23,399 nt of DNA from Paulinella micropora (GCA_009731375.1 BJOX01000066.1:647032-670430), one strand, 5' to 3'. Counted from the first letter of the stretch, positions 10,368-21,767 are shown. Notes: generated from the letters alone by a model not told the origin. Made by a program: numbers and translations.

Positions 10368-10416
10368 AGGCCCAACCACCTCCTCTTCCCATGGAGTGCC
10401 ATCTTGTGCACCCCTC

Positions 10417-10418
10417 CA

Positions 10419-10470
<52 letters not shown>

Positions 10471-10545
10471 TCTGGACTTATAGGTCCTAAAACCATACGC
10501 ACACCTAAATATGTACAGATAGATAGATCGATACACATAGACATA
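10417..10545. repeat. (AAT)n tract with CCAGAAT/ATTCTGG ends, then an F2 cassette
   Basis: A tract of about 52 bp of AAT is bounded by CCAGAAT on the left and ATTCTGG on the right, making its ends inverted. It is followed at about 10487 by an F2 cassette (AAAACCATACGCACACC, TAAATATGTACA, GATAGATAG, CACATAGACATAG). Confidence 0.7.
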
Positions 10546-10551
10546 GATTTT

Positions 10552-10623
<72 letters not shown>

Positions 10624-10834
10624 CCTACCCATCTGTCTACCTACCTACCTACCTACCTACCTACCTATCTACCTATCTACCTCTATCTACCATACGGACA
10701 CACCTAAATATGTACAGATAGATAGATTGACACACATAGATATAGGTAGATAGATAGGTAGATAGGTAGGTAGGTAGGTAGGTAGGTAGGTAGGTAGATA
10801 GGTAGGTAGGTAGGTAGGTAGGTAGACAGATGGG

Positions 10835-10899
<65 letters not shown>

Positions 10900-10905
10900 G
10901 CCTGT
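10552..10905. repeat. Large imperfect palindrome: (CTAT/CTAC)n arm, F2 centre, (GTAG/GATA)n arm
   Basis: The left arm (10552-10686) reads CTAT then CTAC; the right arm (10743-10905) is its reverse complement in composition and order. The rare marker CCCATCTGTC (10628-10637) recurs inverted as GACAGATGGG (10825-10834), placing the centre near 10731. The central spacer is an F2 cassette. This is where plus-strand CTAT first turns into plus-strand GATA. Confidence 0.8.
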
Positions 10906-10991
10906 AATGAACAAGTCCACATAGGATAGATAGATTTGCTTGGTCTATCAGCGCTGCAGATCCGAGGACTCGGGAACACACCCCGGACACC
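10893..10991 (-). repeat. Inverted F1 cassette fragment and a short unique island
   Basis: GATGCCTGTAATGAACAAG followed by TCCAC is the reverse complement of the 3' half of the F1 cassette. It stands in a GATA context, preserving the cassette-to-CTAT orientation seen at the left end of the window. About 70 bp of unique DNA follows. Confidence 0.75.
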
Positions 10992-11028
<37 letters not shown>

Positions 11029-11029
11029 T

Positions 11030-11081
<52 letters not shown>

Positions 11082-11155
11082 GTAGGTAGGTAGGTAGATA
11101 GGTAGGTAGGTAGGTAGATAGGTAGATAGATAGGTAGATAGATAGATAGATAGAC

Positions 11156-11193
<38 letters not shown>

Positions 11194-11250
11194 GTAGATA
11201 GATAGGTAGATAGATAGATAGAAAGATAGATAGATAGGTAGGTAGGTAGG

Positions 11251-11332
<82 letters not shown>

Positions 11333-11368
11333 CTTACTGTTGCTTGTCCCCTGTGGCTGCTGGTGCGT

Positions 11369-11427
<59 letters not shown>

Positions 11428-11466
11428 TTACTGTTGCTTGTCGCCTGTCGCTGCCGGTGCGTTAGA
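10992..11466 (-). repeat. (GATA)n array with a duplicated 39-bp cassette
   Basis: The array is GATA on the plus strand with GTAG patches. The cassette TTACTGTTGCTTGTC...GGTGCGTTAGA occurs near 11333-11371 and 11427-11466, with three or four differences, separated by pure (GATA)n. Confidence 0.85.
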
Positions 11467-12555
<1,089 letters not shown>

Positions 12556-12558
<3 letters not shown>

Positions 12559-13021
12559 GAAATATCGACTAATGTCAGAAAAAAGGAGCTTCTGATTTCG
12601 TCAACCAGGAAGTCTGTGGGTAAAGTATTAACCCGATGCCCAGCTAAGGCGTGATGTTTGCACGGAAGGGACTGATACAGGCAATACCAAAGCTTCCTAG
12701 TACCAGGCGGGGCCAGGGCTCGTTCCATAAAGCGCCCCTTGCAGAACGAGCTCCCACCTCCATTACAGAGGGCCCAGTAAGCAGATGGAGTTTCGAGACT
12801 GTTCGACAGTCTAGTATAAACCGACAGAGCACTGTGGGTTTTATTCCGGGCTCAACAAGCGAGAAAGGGCACCCTGAGGGAACAGGATTGTGCTTCCCGT
12901 CGCTATTTCGGCATGTGACTTATAGGCGTATGGCTAGGCACACATAAGGCACCCCACCACGGGCCCAGCACACCCACACCAACCCCTAATTCTCTGTCTG
13001 TCGACAGATGGCACCCATTTC
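12556..13021 (-). repeat. 466-bp dispersed unit, copy B (family F3), inverted relative to copy A
   Basis: This is the reverse complement of 1776-2241 with only a few percent differences by eye, including a one-base indel in each direction. In its own sense it ends GATATTTCATC and runs into (CTAT)n, as copy A does. Copies A and B flank the LINE/SINE block as inverted repeats about 10 kb apart. Confidence 0.85.
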
Positions 13022-13101
13022 AAAAAATCAAGCCCAAGAGAGGGTCAGTGACACCTCAAGTGGCCTTGGTTCATTCCGTAGAGTAAGTGATAAGATCAAC
13101 T
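13022..13101. other. 80-bp linker between F3 copies B and C
   Basis: This unique sequence joins the end of copy C to the start of copy B in head-to-tail order. It shows what follows the F3 end when no microsatellite is attached, so it may be ancestral F3 flank. No coding signal. Confidence 0.6.
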
Positions 13102-13296
13102 GATGAAATATCGACTAATGTCAGAAAAAAGGAGCTTCTGATTTCGTCAACCAGGAAGTCTGTGGGTAAAGTATTAACCCGATGCCCAGCTAAGCCGTGA
13201 TGTTTGCACGGAAGGGACTGATACAGGCGATACCAAAGCTCCCTAGTACCAGGCGGGGCCAGGGCTCGTTCCATAAAGCGCCCCTTGCAGAACGAG
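13102..13296 (-). repeat. F3 copy C, truncated to 195 bp
   Basis: Matches the last ~195 bp of the F3 unit in the same orientation as copy B. Truncation falls exactly at GAACGAG, the 3' arm of the CTCGTTC/GAACGAG hairpin, and continues straight into (GATA)n. A break at a hairpin arm fits replication or template-switch truncation. Confidence 0.8.
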
Positions 13297-13393
13297 ATAG
13301 ATAGATAGATAGATGGATAGATAGAGAGATAGATAGATAGATAGATGGATAGATAGGTAGGTAGGTAGGTAGGTAGGTAGGTAGGTAGGTAGG

Positions 13394-13459
<66 letters not shown>

Positions 13460-13493
13460 AATAGATAGGTAGGTAGGTAGGTAGGTAGGTAGG

Positions 13494-13544
<51 letters not shown>

Positions 13545-13638
13545 TGGAAAGGATAGAGGAAGCAAGAGAACAAGGCGCAGGACTCTTGCCTAGCGATAGA
13601 TAGATAGGTAGATAGATAGGTAGGTAGGTAGGTAGGTC

Positions 13639-13675
<37 letters not shown>

Positions 13676-13696
13676 CTAGCTAGCTAGCTAGCTAGC

Positions 13697-13752
<56 letters not shown>
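13297..13752 (-). repeat. (GATA)n arrays with F4 copy 7 and a (GCTA)n patch
   Basis: GATA and GTAG tracts surround the seventh F4 cassette (13545-13597). At about 13675-13699 the repeat becomes (GCTA)n, a self-complementary tetranucleotide that could extrude as a hairpin. Confidence 0.85.
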
Positions 13753-13753
<1 letters not shown>

Positions 13754-13791
13754 GTGGTGGGAGGTCGAAGGAAGGAAAACAAGTCGTAAGA

Positions 13792-13850
<59 letters not shown>

Positions 13851-13901
13851 CCTACCTACCTACCTATCTATCTATCTACCTCTATCTATCTATTTATCTA
13901 T

Positions 13902-13943
<42 letters not shown>

Positions 13944-13953
13944 ATCTATCTAC

Positions 13954-14043
<90 letters not shown>

Positions 14044-14064
14044 GAAGACATGCCGTAAGACTAT
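13753..14064 (+). repeat. Strand-switched (CTAT)n block between 11-bp direct repeats
   Basis: A CTAT tract lies between GATA arrays on both sides. CGTAAGACTAT occurs exactly at 13785-13795 and at 14054-14064, bracketing the block. This could be a target duplication from an insertion, or a duplication footprint left by template switching. Confidence 0.75.
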
Positions 14065-14169
14065 TGACCTAGGGAAGGCAGAGATATAGATATATAGATG
14101 GGTGGATAGATAGGTAGATAGATAGGTAGACAGAGCGACAGATAGAGATAGATAGAGATAGATAGATAA

Positions 14170-14226
<57 letters not shown>

Positions 14227-14256
14227 AAGATGGATGGATGGATGGATGGATGGATG

Positions 14257-14311
<55 letters not shown>
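14065..14311 (-). repeat. (GATA)n array with a (GATG)n patch
   Basis: GATA repeats contain a clean (GATG)n insertion at about 14230-14258. The same GATG expansion inside GATA recurs near 19290, 19352, 19454 and 22580. Confidence 0.9.
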
Positions 14312-14313
<2 letters not shown>

Positions 14314-14514
14314 CCTGGCGGCGACGTGTTAACCCTAACCCTATTAAAGGACGGGCTCAATTGGCTTGGTATTTGTCCTGATGTGTTCGATTGGCTTAAG
14401 TTTTGTCCTGAACGCACGCTTTGGCCGGACAAATGTCCGGACCATATCGCGTGCCAACCTTGACCCAAGGCCTCCATACCTATATATATATATATATATA
14501 TTGTTTATATGGAT

Positions 14515-14549
<35 letters not shown>

Positions 14550-14585
14550 CATGAATACATATGTGTTGATGTTGCTGTTGTTGTT
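14312..14585. other. Unique island with short internal repeats and an AT tract
   Basis: Two imperfect repeats of about 25 bp (YGATTGGCTT...TTTGTCCTGA; the first starts at 14358, the second at 14389) are followed by a 16-bp palindrome, CCGGACAAATGTCCGG (14425-14440). AT alternation follows at 14483-14550. Two CCCTAA-like units near 14331 are too few to call telomeric. Open frames on both strands run through the island, but nothing recognisable is encoded. Confidence 0.5.
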
Positions 14586-15421
14586 TCTGCTGCTGCTGCA
14601 AGCATGGTGATGGTGATAGTACATCATCGCTTCATGGTGATAGTGATAACACATCATCGTTCATGGTGATAGTGATAACACATCATCGCTTCATGGTGAT
14701 AGTGATAGCACATCATCGTTCATGGTGATAGTGATAACACATCATCGTTCATGGTGATAGTGATAACACATCATCCTTCATGGTGATGGTGATAACACAT
14801 CATCGTTCATGGTGATAGTGATAACACATCATCGTTCATTGTGATAGCGATAACACATCATCGTTCATGGTGATGGTGATAGCACATCATTGCTTCATGG
14901 TGATGGTGATAACACATCATCGTTCATGGTGATAGTGATAACACATCATCGTTCATGGTGATAGTGATAACATCATCGTTCATGGTGATGGTGATAACAC
15001 GTCATCGTTCATGGTGATAGTGATAACACATTATCGTTCATGGTGATGGTGATAACACATCATCGTTCATTGTGATGGTGATAACACATGATTGCTTCAT
15101 GGTGATGGTGATAACACATCATCGTTCATGGTGATGGTGATAACACATCATCGTTCATGGTGATAGTGATAGCACATCATCGTTCATGGTGATGGTGATA
15201 ACATATTATTGCTTCATGGTGATAGTGATAGCACATCATCGTTCATTGTGACAGTGATAACACATCATCGTTCATGGTGATGGTGATAGCACATCATCGT
15301 TCATGGTGATGGTGATAACATATCATCGTTCATGGTGATAGTGATAACACATCATCGTTCATGGTGATAGTGATAACACATTATTGTTCATGTTGTGACG
15401 CGATCGCTTGAATGATAACAC
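14586..15421 (+). repeat. 29-bp minisatellite, about 28 units, running into the gap
   Basis: The unit is TTCATGGTGATRGTGATARC followed by ACATCATCG; units with an extra base (CGCTTCATGG) are 30 bp. Variation is concentrated at a few positions (R sites, TCATTG for TCATGG, ACATATT for ACATCAT). The unit has TGA and TAA in several frames, so it is not a coding repeat. The right end is lost in the N run, so the true copy number is unknown. Confidence 0.9.
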
Positions 15422-16045
15422 NNNNNNNNNNNNNNNNNNNNNNNNNNNNNNNNNNNNNNNNNNNNNNNNNNNNNNNNNNNNNNNNNNNNNNNNNNNNNNN
15501 NNNNNNNNNNNNNNNNNNNNNNNNNNNNNNNNNNNNNNNNNNNNNNNNNNNNNNNNNNNNNNNNNNNNNNNNNNNNNNNNNNNNNNNNNNNNNNNNNNNN
15601 NNNNNNNNNNNNNNNNNNNNNNNNNNNNNNNNNNNNNNNNNNNNNNNNNNNNNNNNNNNNNNNNNNNNNNNNNNNNNNNNNNNNNNNNNNNNNNNNNNNN
15701 NNNNNNNNNNNNNNNNNNNNNNNNNNNNNNNNNNNNNNNNNNNNNNNNNNNNNNNNNNNNNNNNNNNNNNNNNNNNNNNNNNNNNNNNNNNNNNNNNNNN
15801 NNNNNNNNNNNNNNNNNNNNNNNNNNNNNNNNNNNNNNNNNNNNNNNNNNNNNNNNNNNNNNNNNNNNNNNNNNNNNNNNNNNNNNNNNNNNNNNNNNNN
15901 NNNNNNNNNNNNNNNNNNNNNNNNNNNNNNNNNNNNNNNNNNNNNNNNNNNNNNNNNNNNNNNNNNNNNNNNNNNNNNNNNNNNNNNNNNNNNNNNNNNN
16001 NNNNNNNNNNNNNNNNNNNNNNNNNNNNNNNNNNNNNNNNNNNNN
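15422..16045. other. Assembly gap of 624 N
   Basis: No sequence. The gap starts inside or just after the 29-bp minisatellite, probably because the array could not be assembled. Open frames reported across it are meaningless. Confidence 0.99.
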
Positions 16046-16541
16046 CAACAACCTGGCCGGATCAACGTGGCAAGACCTTCCATAACTAGAAAATTATCTA
16101 CATGACACACAAAATATACATATGTATATATGTATGTATGTATGTATGTGTGTATGTATGTCCATAATCAGACCATTGTCTATATGACAACGCAAAATAT
16201 ACATATGTATGTATGTGTATGTATGTATGTGTGTATGTATGTACGTACGTCCATAACTAGACCATACACGCAAAATATACATATGTATCTATGTGTATGT
16301 ATGTATGTATGTATGTATGTATGTATGTATGTATGTATGTATGTATATCCATAACCAGACCGTTGTCTACGCAAAATATACATATGTACGCACGTATGTA
16401 TGTGTGTATATATGTATGTATGTGTGTATGTATGTATGTATGTATGTATGTATGTATGTATGCATGTATGTATGTATGTATGTATGTATGCACGTATGTA
16501 TGTATGCAGGTATGTACGTATGTATGTATGTATGTATGTAT
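16046..16541 (+). repeat. (GTAT)n higher-order repeat with four conserved leaders
   Basis: A leader of about 45-50 bp (TCCATAACYAGACC...CGCAAAATATACATATG) is followed by (GTAT)n with GTGT variants. Leaders start at 16079, 16161, 16250 and 16348, spaced 82, 89 and 98 bp apart, growing with tetranucleotide length. The first 33 bp after the gap are unique. Confidence 0.85.
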
Positions 16542-16595
16542 ACACGCCAAGATTCATTGAATGACTATCAAGAAACGTCAGCGCCGAAAGAAAAT

Positions 16596-16648
<53 letters not shown>

Positions 16649-16701
16649 GTAGGTAGATAGATAAATAGATAGATAGATAGATAGGTAGGTAGGTAGGTAG
16701 G

Positions 16702-16757
<56 letters not shown>

Positions 16758-17017
16758 AAATAAAATGAGGAAGAAGAGTTTTGGGCGGAAAATATACATA
16801 AATTCATAGAGATCGATACAAATAAAGACAAAAATGTAGATATAGAGAAAAACATAGATAGAGACTCCGTTTCTAGAACAGCGAGTACAGGACATGAAAA
16901 CAGACATACATACATACATACATACATCAAGAGAGAGAGAGAGAGCGAGAGAGAGAGAGAGGGGGGGAGGGGGGGGGGAGGGAGGGAGAGAGATAGAGAG
17001 AGAGAGAGAGAAGACTT

Positions 17018-17098
<81 letters not shown>

Positions 17099-17100
17099 AG
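16542..17100. repeat. GATA array, A-rich unique island, (CATA)n, polypurine and (CTAT)n tracts
   Basis: Unique sequence to 16594 is followed by (GATA)n/(GTAG)n (16595-16755), an A-rich island without recognisable coding content (16756-16902), (CATA)n (16903-16926), an uninterrupted purine tract of GA and G runs (about 16927-17012), then (CTAT)n (17018-17098). The long polypurine tract next to a pyrimidine-rich array could form triplex DNA. Confidence 0.8.
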
Positions 17101-17241
17101 ATTGCCTTTTTCCTCCTCTTCTTTTTTCCAGAACACAGTCTACCCGTGATTCCCATCCCGGACACATGCACAGTACACAAATTACTGTTTGATGTGAAAC
17201 TGCGTTCCTTTGCAAGGACTACATTCCTTTTGCGACATCTC

Positions 17242-17243
<2 letters not shown>
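17101..17243 (+). pseudogene. Exon-like cassette F5, copy 1 (frameshifted)
   Basis: A polypyrimidine stretch ending CTTTTTTCCAG (acceptor at 17131) is followed by an open segment beginning AACACAGTCTACCC, whose frame reads [20 protein letters not shown] and continues for about 16 residues. Compared with copies 2 and 3, this one lacks about 14 bp of the pyrimidine tract and has one extra T near the end that shifts the frame. It is flanked by (CTAT)n on both sides. Most likely a duplicated intron-exon fragment. Confidence 0.55.
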
Positions 17244-17299
<56 letters not shown>

Positions 17300-17365
17300 G
17301 TATCTATCTATCTATCTATGTTGCTATTATTGTTATTATTGTCATGATTGACATTCGTTGTTATT

Positions 17366-17414
<49 letters not shown>

Positions 17415-17435
17415 GCCTTTCTTTCTTTCTTTCTT

Positions 17436-17475
<40 letters not shown>

Positions 17476-17480
17476 TAAAG

Positions 17481-17514
<34 letters not shown>

Positions 17515-17535
17515 TATTGATAGATTGATGGATGT

Positions 17536-17598
<63 letters not shown>

Positions 17599-17631
17599 TA
17601 TAGATAGACAGATATATAGATAGACAGATAT

Positions 17632-17679
<48 letters not shown>

Positions 17680-17680
17680 C
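17244..17680. repeat. (CTAT)n, (CT)n/(CTTT)n polypyrimidine tract and (GATA)n
   Basis: (CTAT)n to about 17320 is followed by about 50 bp of T-rich unique DNA, then CT and CTTT repeats (17369-17475), then a switch to (GATA)n (17481-17680) that contains three GATATATAGATAGACA-type units. The switch from pyrimidine to purine strand makes this a potential large hairpin. No gene. Confidence 0.85.
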
Positions 17681-17928
17681 TTGCCTGCATCTTTCGGCAC
17701 GTCTCGCACTATCAACCACAGCCGCCACGCGCCCATTGCCTTTTTTTCCTCCTCCTGGGCCGGCGGAGACGGTTGCGCGCTTTCCACACACAGCTGGTAA
17801 GGTAACGGTAGGGTCATTTTTGCCAATTGCAGAAGCGCGGCCTGCCGACAGGATAGAGAGAAATAGGGAGATGTAGAGACAGAGAGATAGAGATATATAG
17901 AGAGAGAGAGACACAGATAGATAGATGC

Positions 17929-18021
<93 letters not shown>
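17681..18021. repeat. Unique GC-rich island, then AG-rich tract and (GATA)n
   Basis: 17681-17866 is unique and GC-rich, with a partial echo of the F5 pyrimidine tract (ATTGCCTTTTTTTCCTCC, near 17737). From 17867, AGAGAAATAGGGAGATGTAGAGACAG-type sequence leads into (GATA)n; the same leader recurs at 18287. No gene recognised. Confidence 0.6.
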
Positions 18022-18022
<1 letters not shown>

Positions 18023-18190
18023 GAGATGTCGCAAAGAAATGTAGTCCTTGCAAAGGAACGCAGTTTCACATCAAACAGTAATTTGTGTACTGTACATGTG
18101 TCCGGGATGGGAATCACGGGTAGACTGTGTTCTGGAAAAAAGAAGAGGAGGAAGGACGTTGAAGAAAAAGGCAATTTAGGAATGGAGAGC
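18022..18190 (-). pseudogene. Exon-like cassette F5, copy 2
   Basis: The acceptor-like CTTTTTTCCAG precedes an open segment starting at 18131 (minus strand). The predicted peptide is the same as in copy 3. Substitutions between copies 2 and 3 within the segment (TGT/TGC, CTG/TTG, TTT/TTC) are all synonymous. The cassette is bounded by GATAGATGAG on the left and CTCATCTATC on the right, perfect 10-bp inverted ends contributed by the arrays. Confidence 0.5.
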
Positions 18191-18314
18191 TCATCTATCT
18201 ATCTATCTATCTATCTATCTATGCATCTATGCATCTGTCTCTCTCTCTCTATATATATATATCTATCTCTCTGTCTCTACATCTCCAGAGAAATAGGGAG
18301 ATGTAGAGACAGAG

Positions 18315-18359
<45 letters not shown>

Positions 18360-18374
18360 CAGATAGATAGATGC

Positions 18375-18400
<26 letters not shown>
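18191..18400. repeat. Palindrome centred at 18291
   Basis: The perfect arms CTCTGTCTCTACATCTCC (18269-18286) and GGAGATGTAGAGACAGAG (18297-18314) surround a 10-nt loop. Outside them the symmetry continues: CT and AT runs with ATGCATCTATGCATCTGTC on the left mirror AT and GA runs with ACAGATAGATAGATGCAT on the right, then (CTAT)n mirrors (GATA)n. Total extent is about 200 bp, with length differences in the simple runs. Confidence 0.8.
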
Positions 18401-18450
<50 letters not shown>

Positions 18451-18511
18451 GTAGGTAGGTAGGTAGGTAGGTAGGTAGGTAGGTAGGTAGGTAGGTAGAT
18501 AGGTAGGTAGG

Positions 18512-18571
<60 letters not shown>

Positions 18572-18661
18572 AGGATAGATAGATGGATAGAAGGATAGAT
18601 GGATATATACATAGATATTTAGATAGATAGATAGATATAGATAGATAGATAGATAAGATAG

Positions 18662-18721
<60 letters not shown>

Positions 18722-18810
18722 CGATAGGCAGGCAGGCAGGTAGGTAGGTAGGTAGGTATGTAGGTATGTAGGTAGATAGGTAGGTAGGTAGGTAGGTAGT
18801 AGGTAGGTAG

Positions 18811-18887
<77 letters not shown>

Positions 18888-18923
18888 GGATGGATAGATA
18901 GATAGATATAGATGAATAGATGA

Positions 18924-18981
<58 letters not shown>

Positions 18982-18990
18982 GGATAGATG

Positions 18991-19025
<35 letters not shown>

Positions 19026-19042
19026 GGATGGATGGATGGATG

Positions 19043-19088
<46 letters not shown>

Positions 19089-19096
19089 CAGCAGAC

Positions 19097-19147
<51 letters not shown>

Positions 19148-19205
19148 GGACAGACAGACCTGAAGAGCTCTGTCCGAGGCGGTGGTATGTTGATTGCTCT
19201 CCACC

Positions 19206-19288
<83 letters not shown>

Positions 19289-19318
19289 ATGGATGGATGG
19301 ATGGATGGATGGATAGAG

Positions 19319-19354
<36 letters not shown>

Positions 19355-19383
19355 GGATGGATGGATGGATGGATGGATGGATG

Positions 19384-19454
<71 letters not shown>

Positions 19455-19505
19455 GGATGGATGAATGGATGGATCGATGGATGGATGGATAGATAGGTAG
19501 GTAGG

Positions 19506-19582
<77 letters not shown>
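18358..19582 (-). repeat. Long (GATA)n array with GTAG, GATG and GCAG patches
   Basis: Over 1.2 kb of GATA on the plus strand contains blocks of (GTAG)n (about 18450-18510 and 18740-18810), (GCAG)n (18726-18739) and several (GATG)n blocks. The only unique island is 19149-19205 (about 57 bp). The 313-codon frame across it is a repeat translation. Confidence 0.92.
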
Positions 19583-19689
19583 GTCAGGAGCGAAATGACT
19601 TGAAGTGTGCATCTATGTATGTGTCTCTATGTATGTATGTGTAAGAGTGTATGTGTGTCTACCCGTTATGTTGTGTGGTGTGGCAAGGA

Positions 19690-19726
<37 letters not shown>

Positions 19727-19865
19727 CAGATAGATAGATAGATAGATAGATAATGGCGTACTGTGTGTATGTGCACGTGTGTTTGTATGTGAGTGTAAGT
19801 GTCTGAGTATGTGTGTTATCGGGTGTTGGGTTGTAAATGGCATAATGTGCGTATGTGCATGTGTA
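19583..19865. repeat. TG-rich island with degenerate pieces of the 43-bp core (F6) and a GATA tract
   Basis: TG/TATG-rich sequence surrounds a short (GATA)n tract (19690-19752). GTTATCGGGTGTTGGGTTGT, then AAATGGC (19816-19843), is a degenerate form of the F6 core found four times downstream. The segment TATGTGAGTGTAAGTGTCTG (19785-19804) recurs with one change at 20694. No gene. Confidence 0.65.
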
Positions 19866-20570
19866 TTACATTACATTACATTACATTACATTACATTACA
19901 TTACATTACATTACATTACATTACATTACATTACATTACATTACATGACATGACATGACCATGACATGACATGACATGACATGACATGCCATGACATGAC
20001 ATGACATGGCATGACATGGCATGACATGACATAACATGACATGCCATGCCATGACATGACATGACATGACATGACATGACATGACGTGACATGACATGAC
20101 ATAACATGACATGACATGACATGACATAACATGACATGACATGACATGACATGACATGACGTGACGTGACGTGACATGACATGACATGACATGACATAAC
20201 ATGACATGACCATGACATGACATGACATGACGTGACATGACGTGACATGACGTGACATAACGTGACATGACATGACATGACATCACATGACATGACCATG
20301 ACATGACATGACATGACGTGACATAACATGACATGACATGACATGACATGATATGACATGATATGACATGACATGACATGACATGACGTGACATGACGTG
20401 ACATGACATGACATAACATGACATGACCATGACATGACATGACATGACATGACATGACGTGACATGACGTGACATGGCATGACATGACATGCCATGACAT
20501 GCCATGACATGCCATGACTTGCCATGACTTGCCATGACATGACATGACATGACATGACATGACATGACAT
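19866..20570 (+). repeat. (TTACA)n then (ATGAC)n pentanucleotide satellite
   Basis: About 80 bp of perfect TTACA pentamers change within one unit to ATGAC pentamers, a T-to-G difference. These then run for about 620 bp with ACGTGAC, ACATAAC, ATGCC and an extra-C (CCATGAC) variant. The variants occur in groups, showing duplication of multi-unit blocks. The MSCHVMSCHV frame is only the pentamer translated. Confidence 0.93.
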
Positions 20571-21205
20571 TACGTTGAATTACATTTGCATTACATTGTA
20601 TGTGTATGTGTCTGAGTATGTGTGTATCGACCGTTGGGTTGTTGTGTCCCGTCAGAAAGGAAATGGCGTGTTGTGATATGTGCATGTGTGTTTGTATGTG
20701 AGCGTAAGTGTCTGAGTATGTGTGTATCGAGCATTAGGTTGTAATGGCATACACACATACTCAGACACATACTCAGACACATACACTCACATACAATGTA
20801 ATGCAAGGTAATTCAACGCAATTTAATGTAATGTAATGTAATGTAATGTAATGTAATGTAATGTAATTAATGTAATGTAATGTAATGTAATGTAATGTAA
20901 TGCAAGGTAATGCAAGGTAAGGTAATGTAATGTAATGTAATGTAATGCAATGTAATGCAATGTAATGCAATGTATGTGTATCGACCGTTGGGTTGTTTTG
21001 TCCGGTCAGTAGGGAAATGGCATGCAATGTAATGCAATGTAATGTAATGTAATGTAATGCAATGTATGTGTATCGACCGTTGGGTTGTTATGTCCGGTCT
21101 GTAGGGAAATGGCATGTCATGCAATGTAATGTAATGTAATGTAATGTAATGTATGGGTATCGACCGTTGGGTTGTTTTGTCCGGTCAGTAGGGAAATGGC
21201 ATGTT
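20571..21205 (-). repeat. (TGTAA)n array with four copies of a 43-bp core (F6) and an inverted TG/CA segment
   Basis: The core GTATCGACCGTTGGGTTGTT, then KTGTCCGGTCAGTAGGGAAATGG, is at 20624-20666, 20978-21020, 21070-21112 and 21157-21199, with a degenerate copy at 20724. GACCG and CGGTC within it can pair. Between copies lies (TGTAA)n, the complement of the TTACA array upstream. The strand switch lies at 20690-20795, where TATGTGAGCGTAAGTGTCTG is followed by its inverted counterpart. Confidence 0.85.
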
Positions 21206-21242
21206 GCCAGGGCGTGGAACGACCGGCTGACGTCAGCATCTC

Positions 21243-21321
<79 letters not shown>

Positions 21322-21377
21322 GGGGAGAGAGAGAGAGAGAGAGAGNNNNNNNNNNTGAGAGAGTGAGAGAGAGAAAG

Positions 21378-21419
<42 letters not shown>

Positions 21420-21446
21420 TCTATATATTACGTAAGGATTTTTCTA
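21206..21446. repeat. (GA)n tract with a 10-N gap
   Basis: Short unique DNA is followed by an almost pure GA tract from about 21244 to 21419, broken by Ns at 21346-21355, then about 27 bp of AT-rich sequence. The true length is uncertain because of the gap. Confidence 0.9.
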
Positions 21447-21622
21447 AATATTCCGGCCACCTTCCTTTTCGGCCACTTTGACTGTAAACCCTCGTTTTTC
21501 ACCGCAAACTAGAGCCCTTTATGATTTTTCATTTTTTTCACAAAATCATAAAGGCTCTAGTTTGCGGTGAAAAACGAGGGTTTACAGTCAAAGTGGCCGA
21601 AAAGGAGGGTGATCGGAATATT
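21447..21622. mobile_element. Near-perfect 176-bp fold-back element
   Basis: The arms (21447-21528 and 21542-21622) are about 82 bp each with only three substitutions and one single-base indel by eye, around a 13-nt T-rich loop. The ends read AATATTCC...GGAATATT. The near-identity of the arms implies recent formation. A transcript from either strand would fold into a long hairpin. It resembles fold-back MITEs. No clear target duplication was seen and no other copy occurs in this window. Confidence 0.75.
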
Positions 21623-21681
21623 GAGAAAGAGCTTAGGTGGATAGGTGTAAGATGCACGAATGTATGCTGTCTTGGCCGGTC

Positions 21682-21765
<84 letters not shown>
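21623..21765 (-). repeat. Short unique linker and (GATA)n array
   Basis: About 60 bp of unique sequence is followed by (GATA)n from 21683, joining F5 copy 3 at GATGAG. In the sense of the candidate gene this array would lie immediately 3' of the exon-like segment. Confidence 0.85.

Positions 21766-21767
<2 letters not shown>

Noticed and set aside
14331-14345. Telomeric (CCCTAA)n repeat
   Set aside because: Only about two units are present, which is expected by chance in such repeat-rich DNA.
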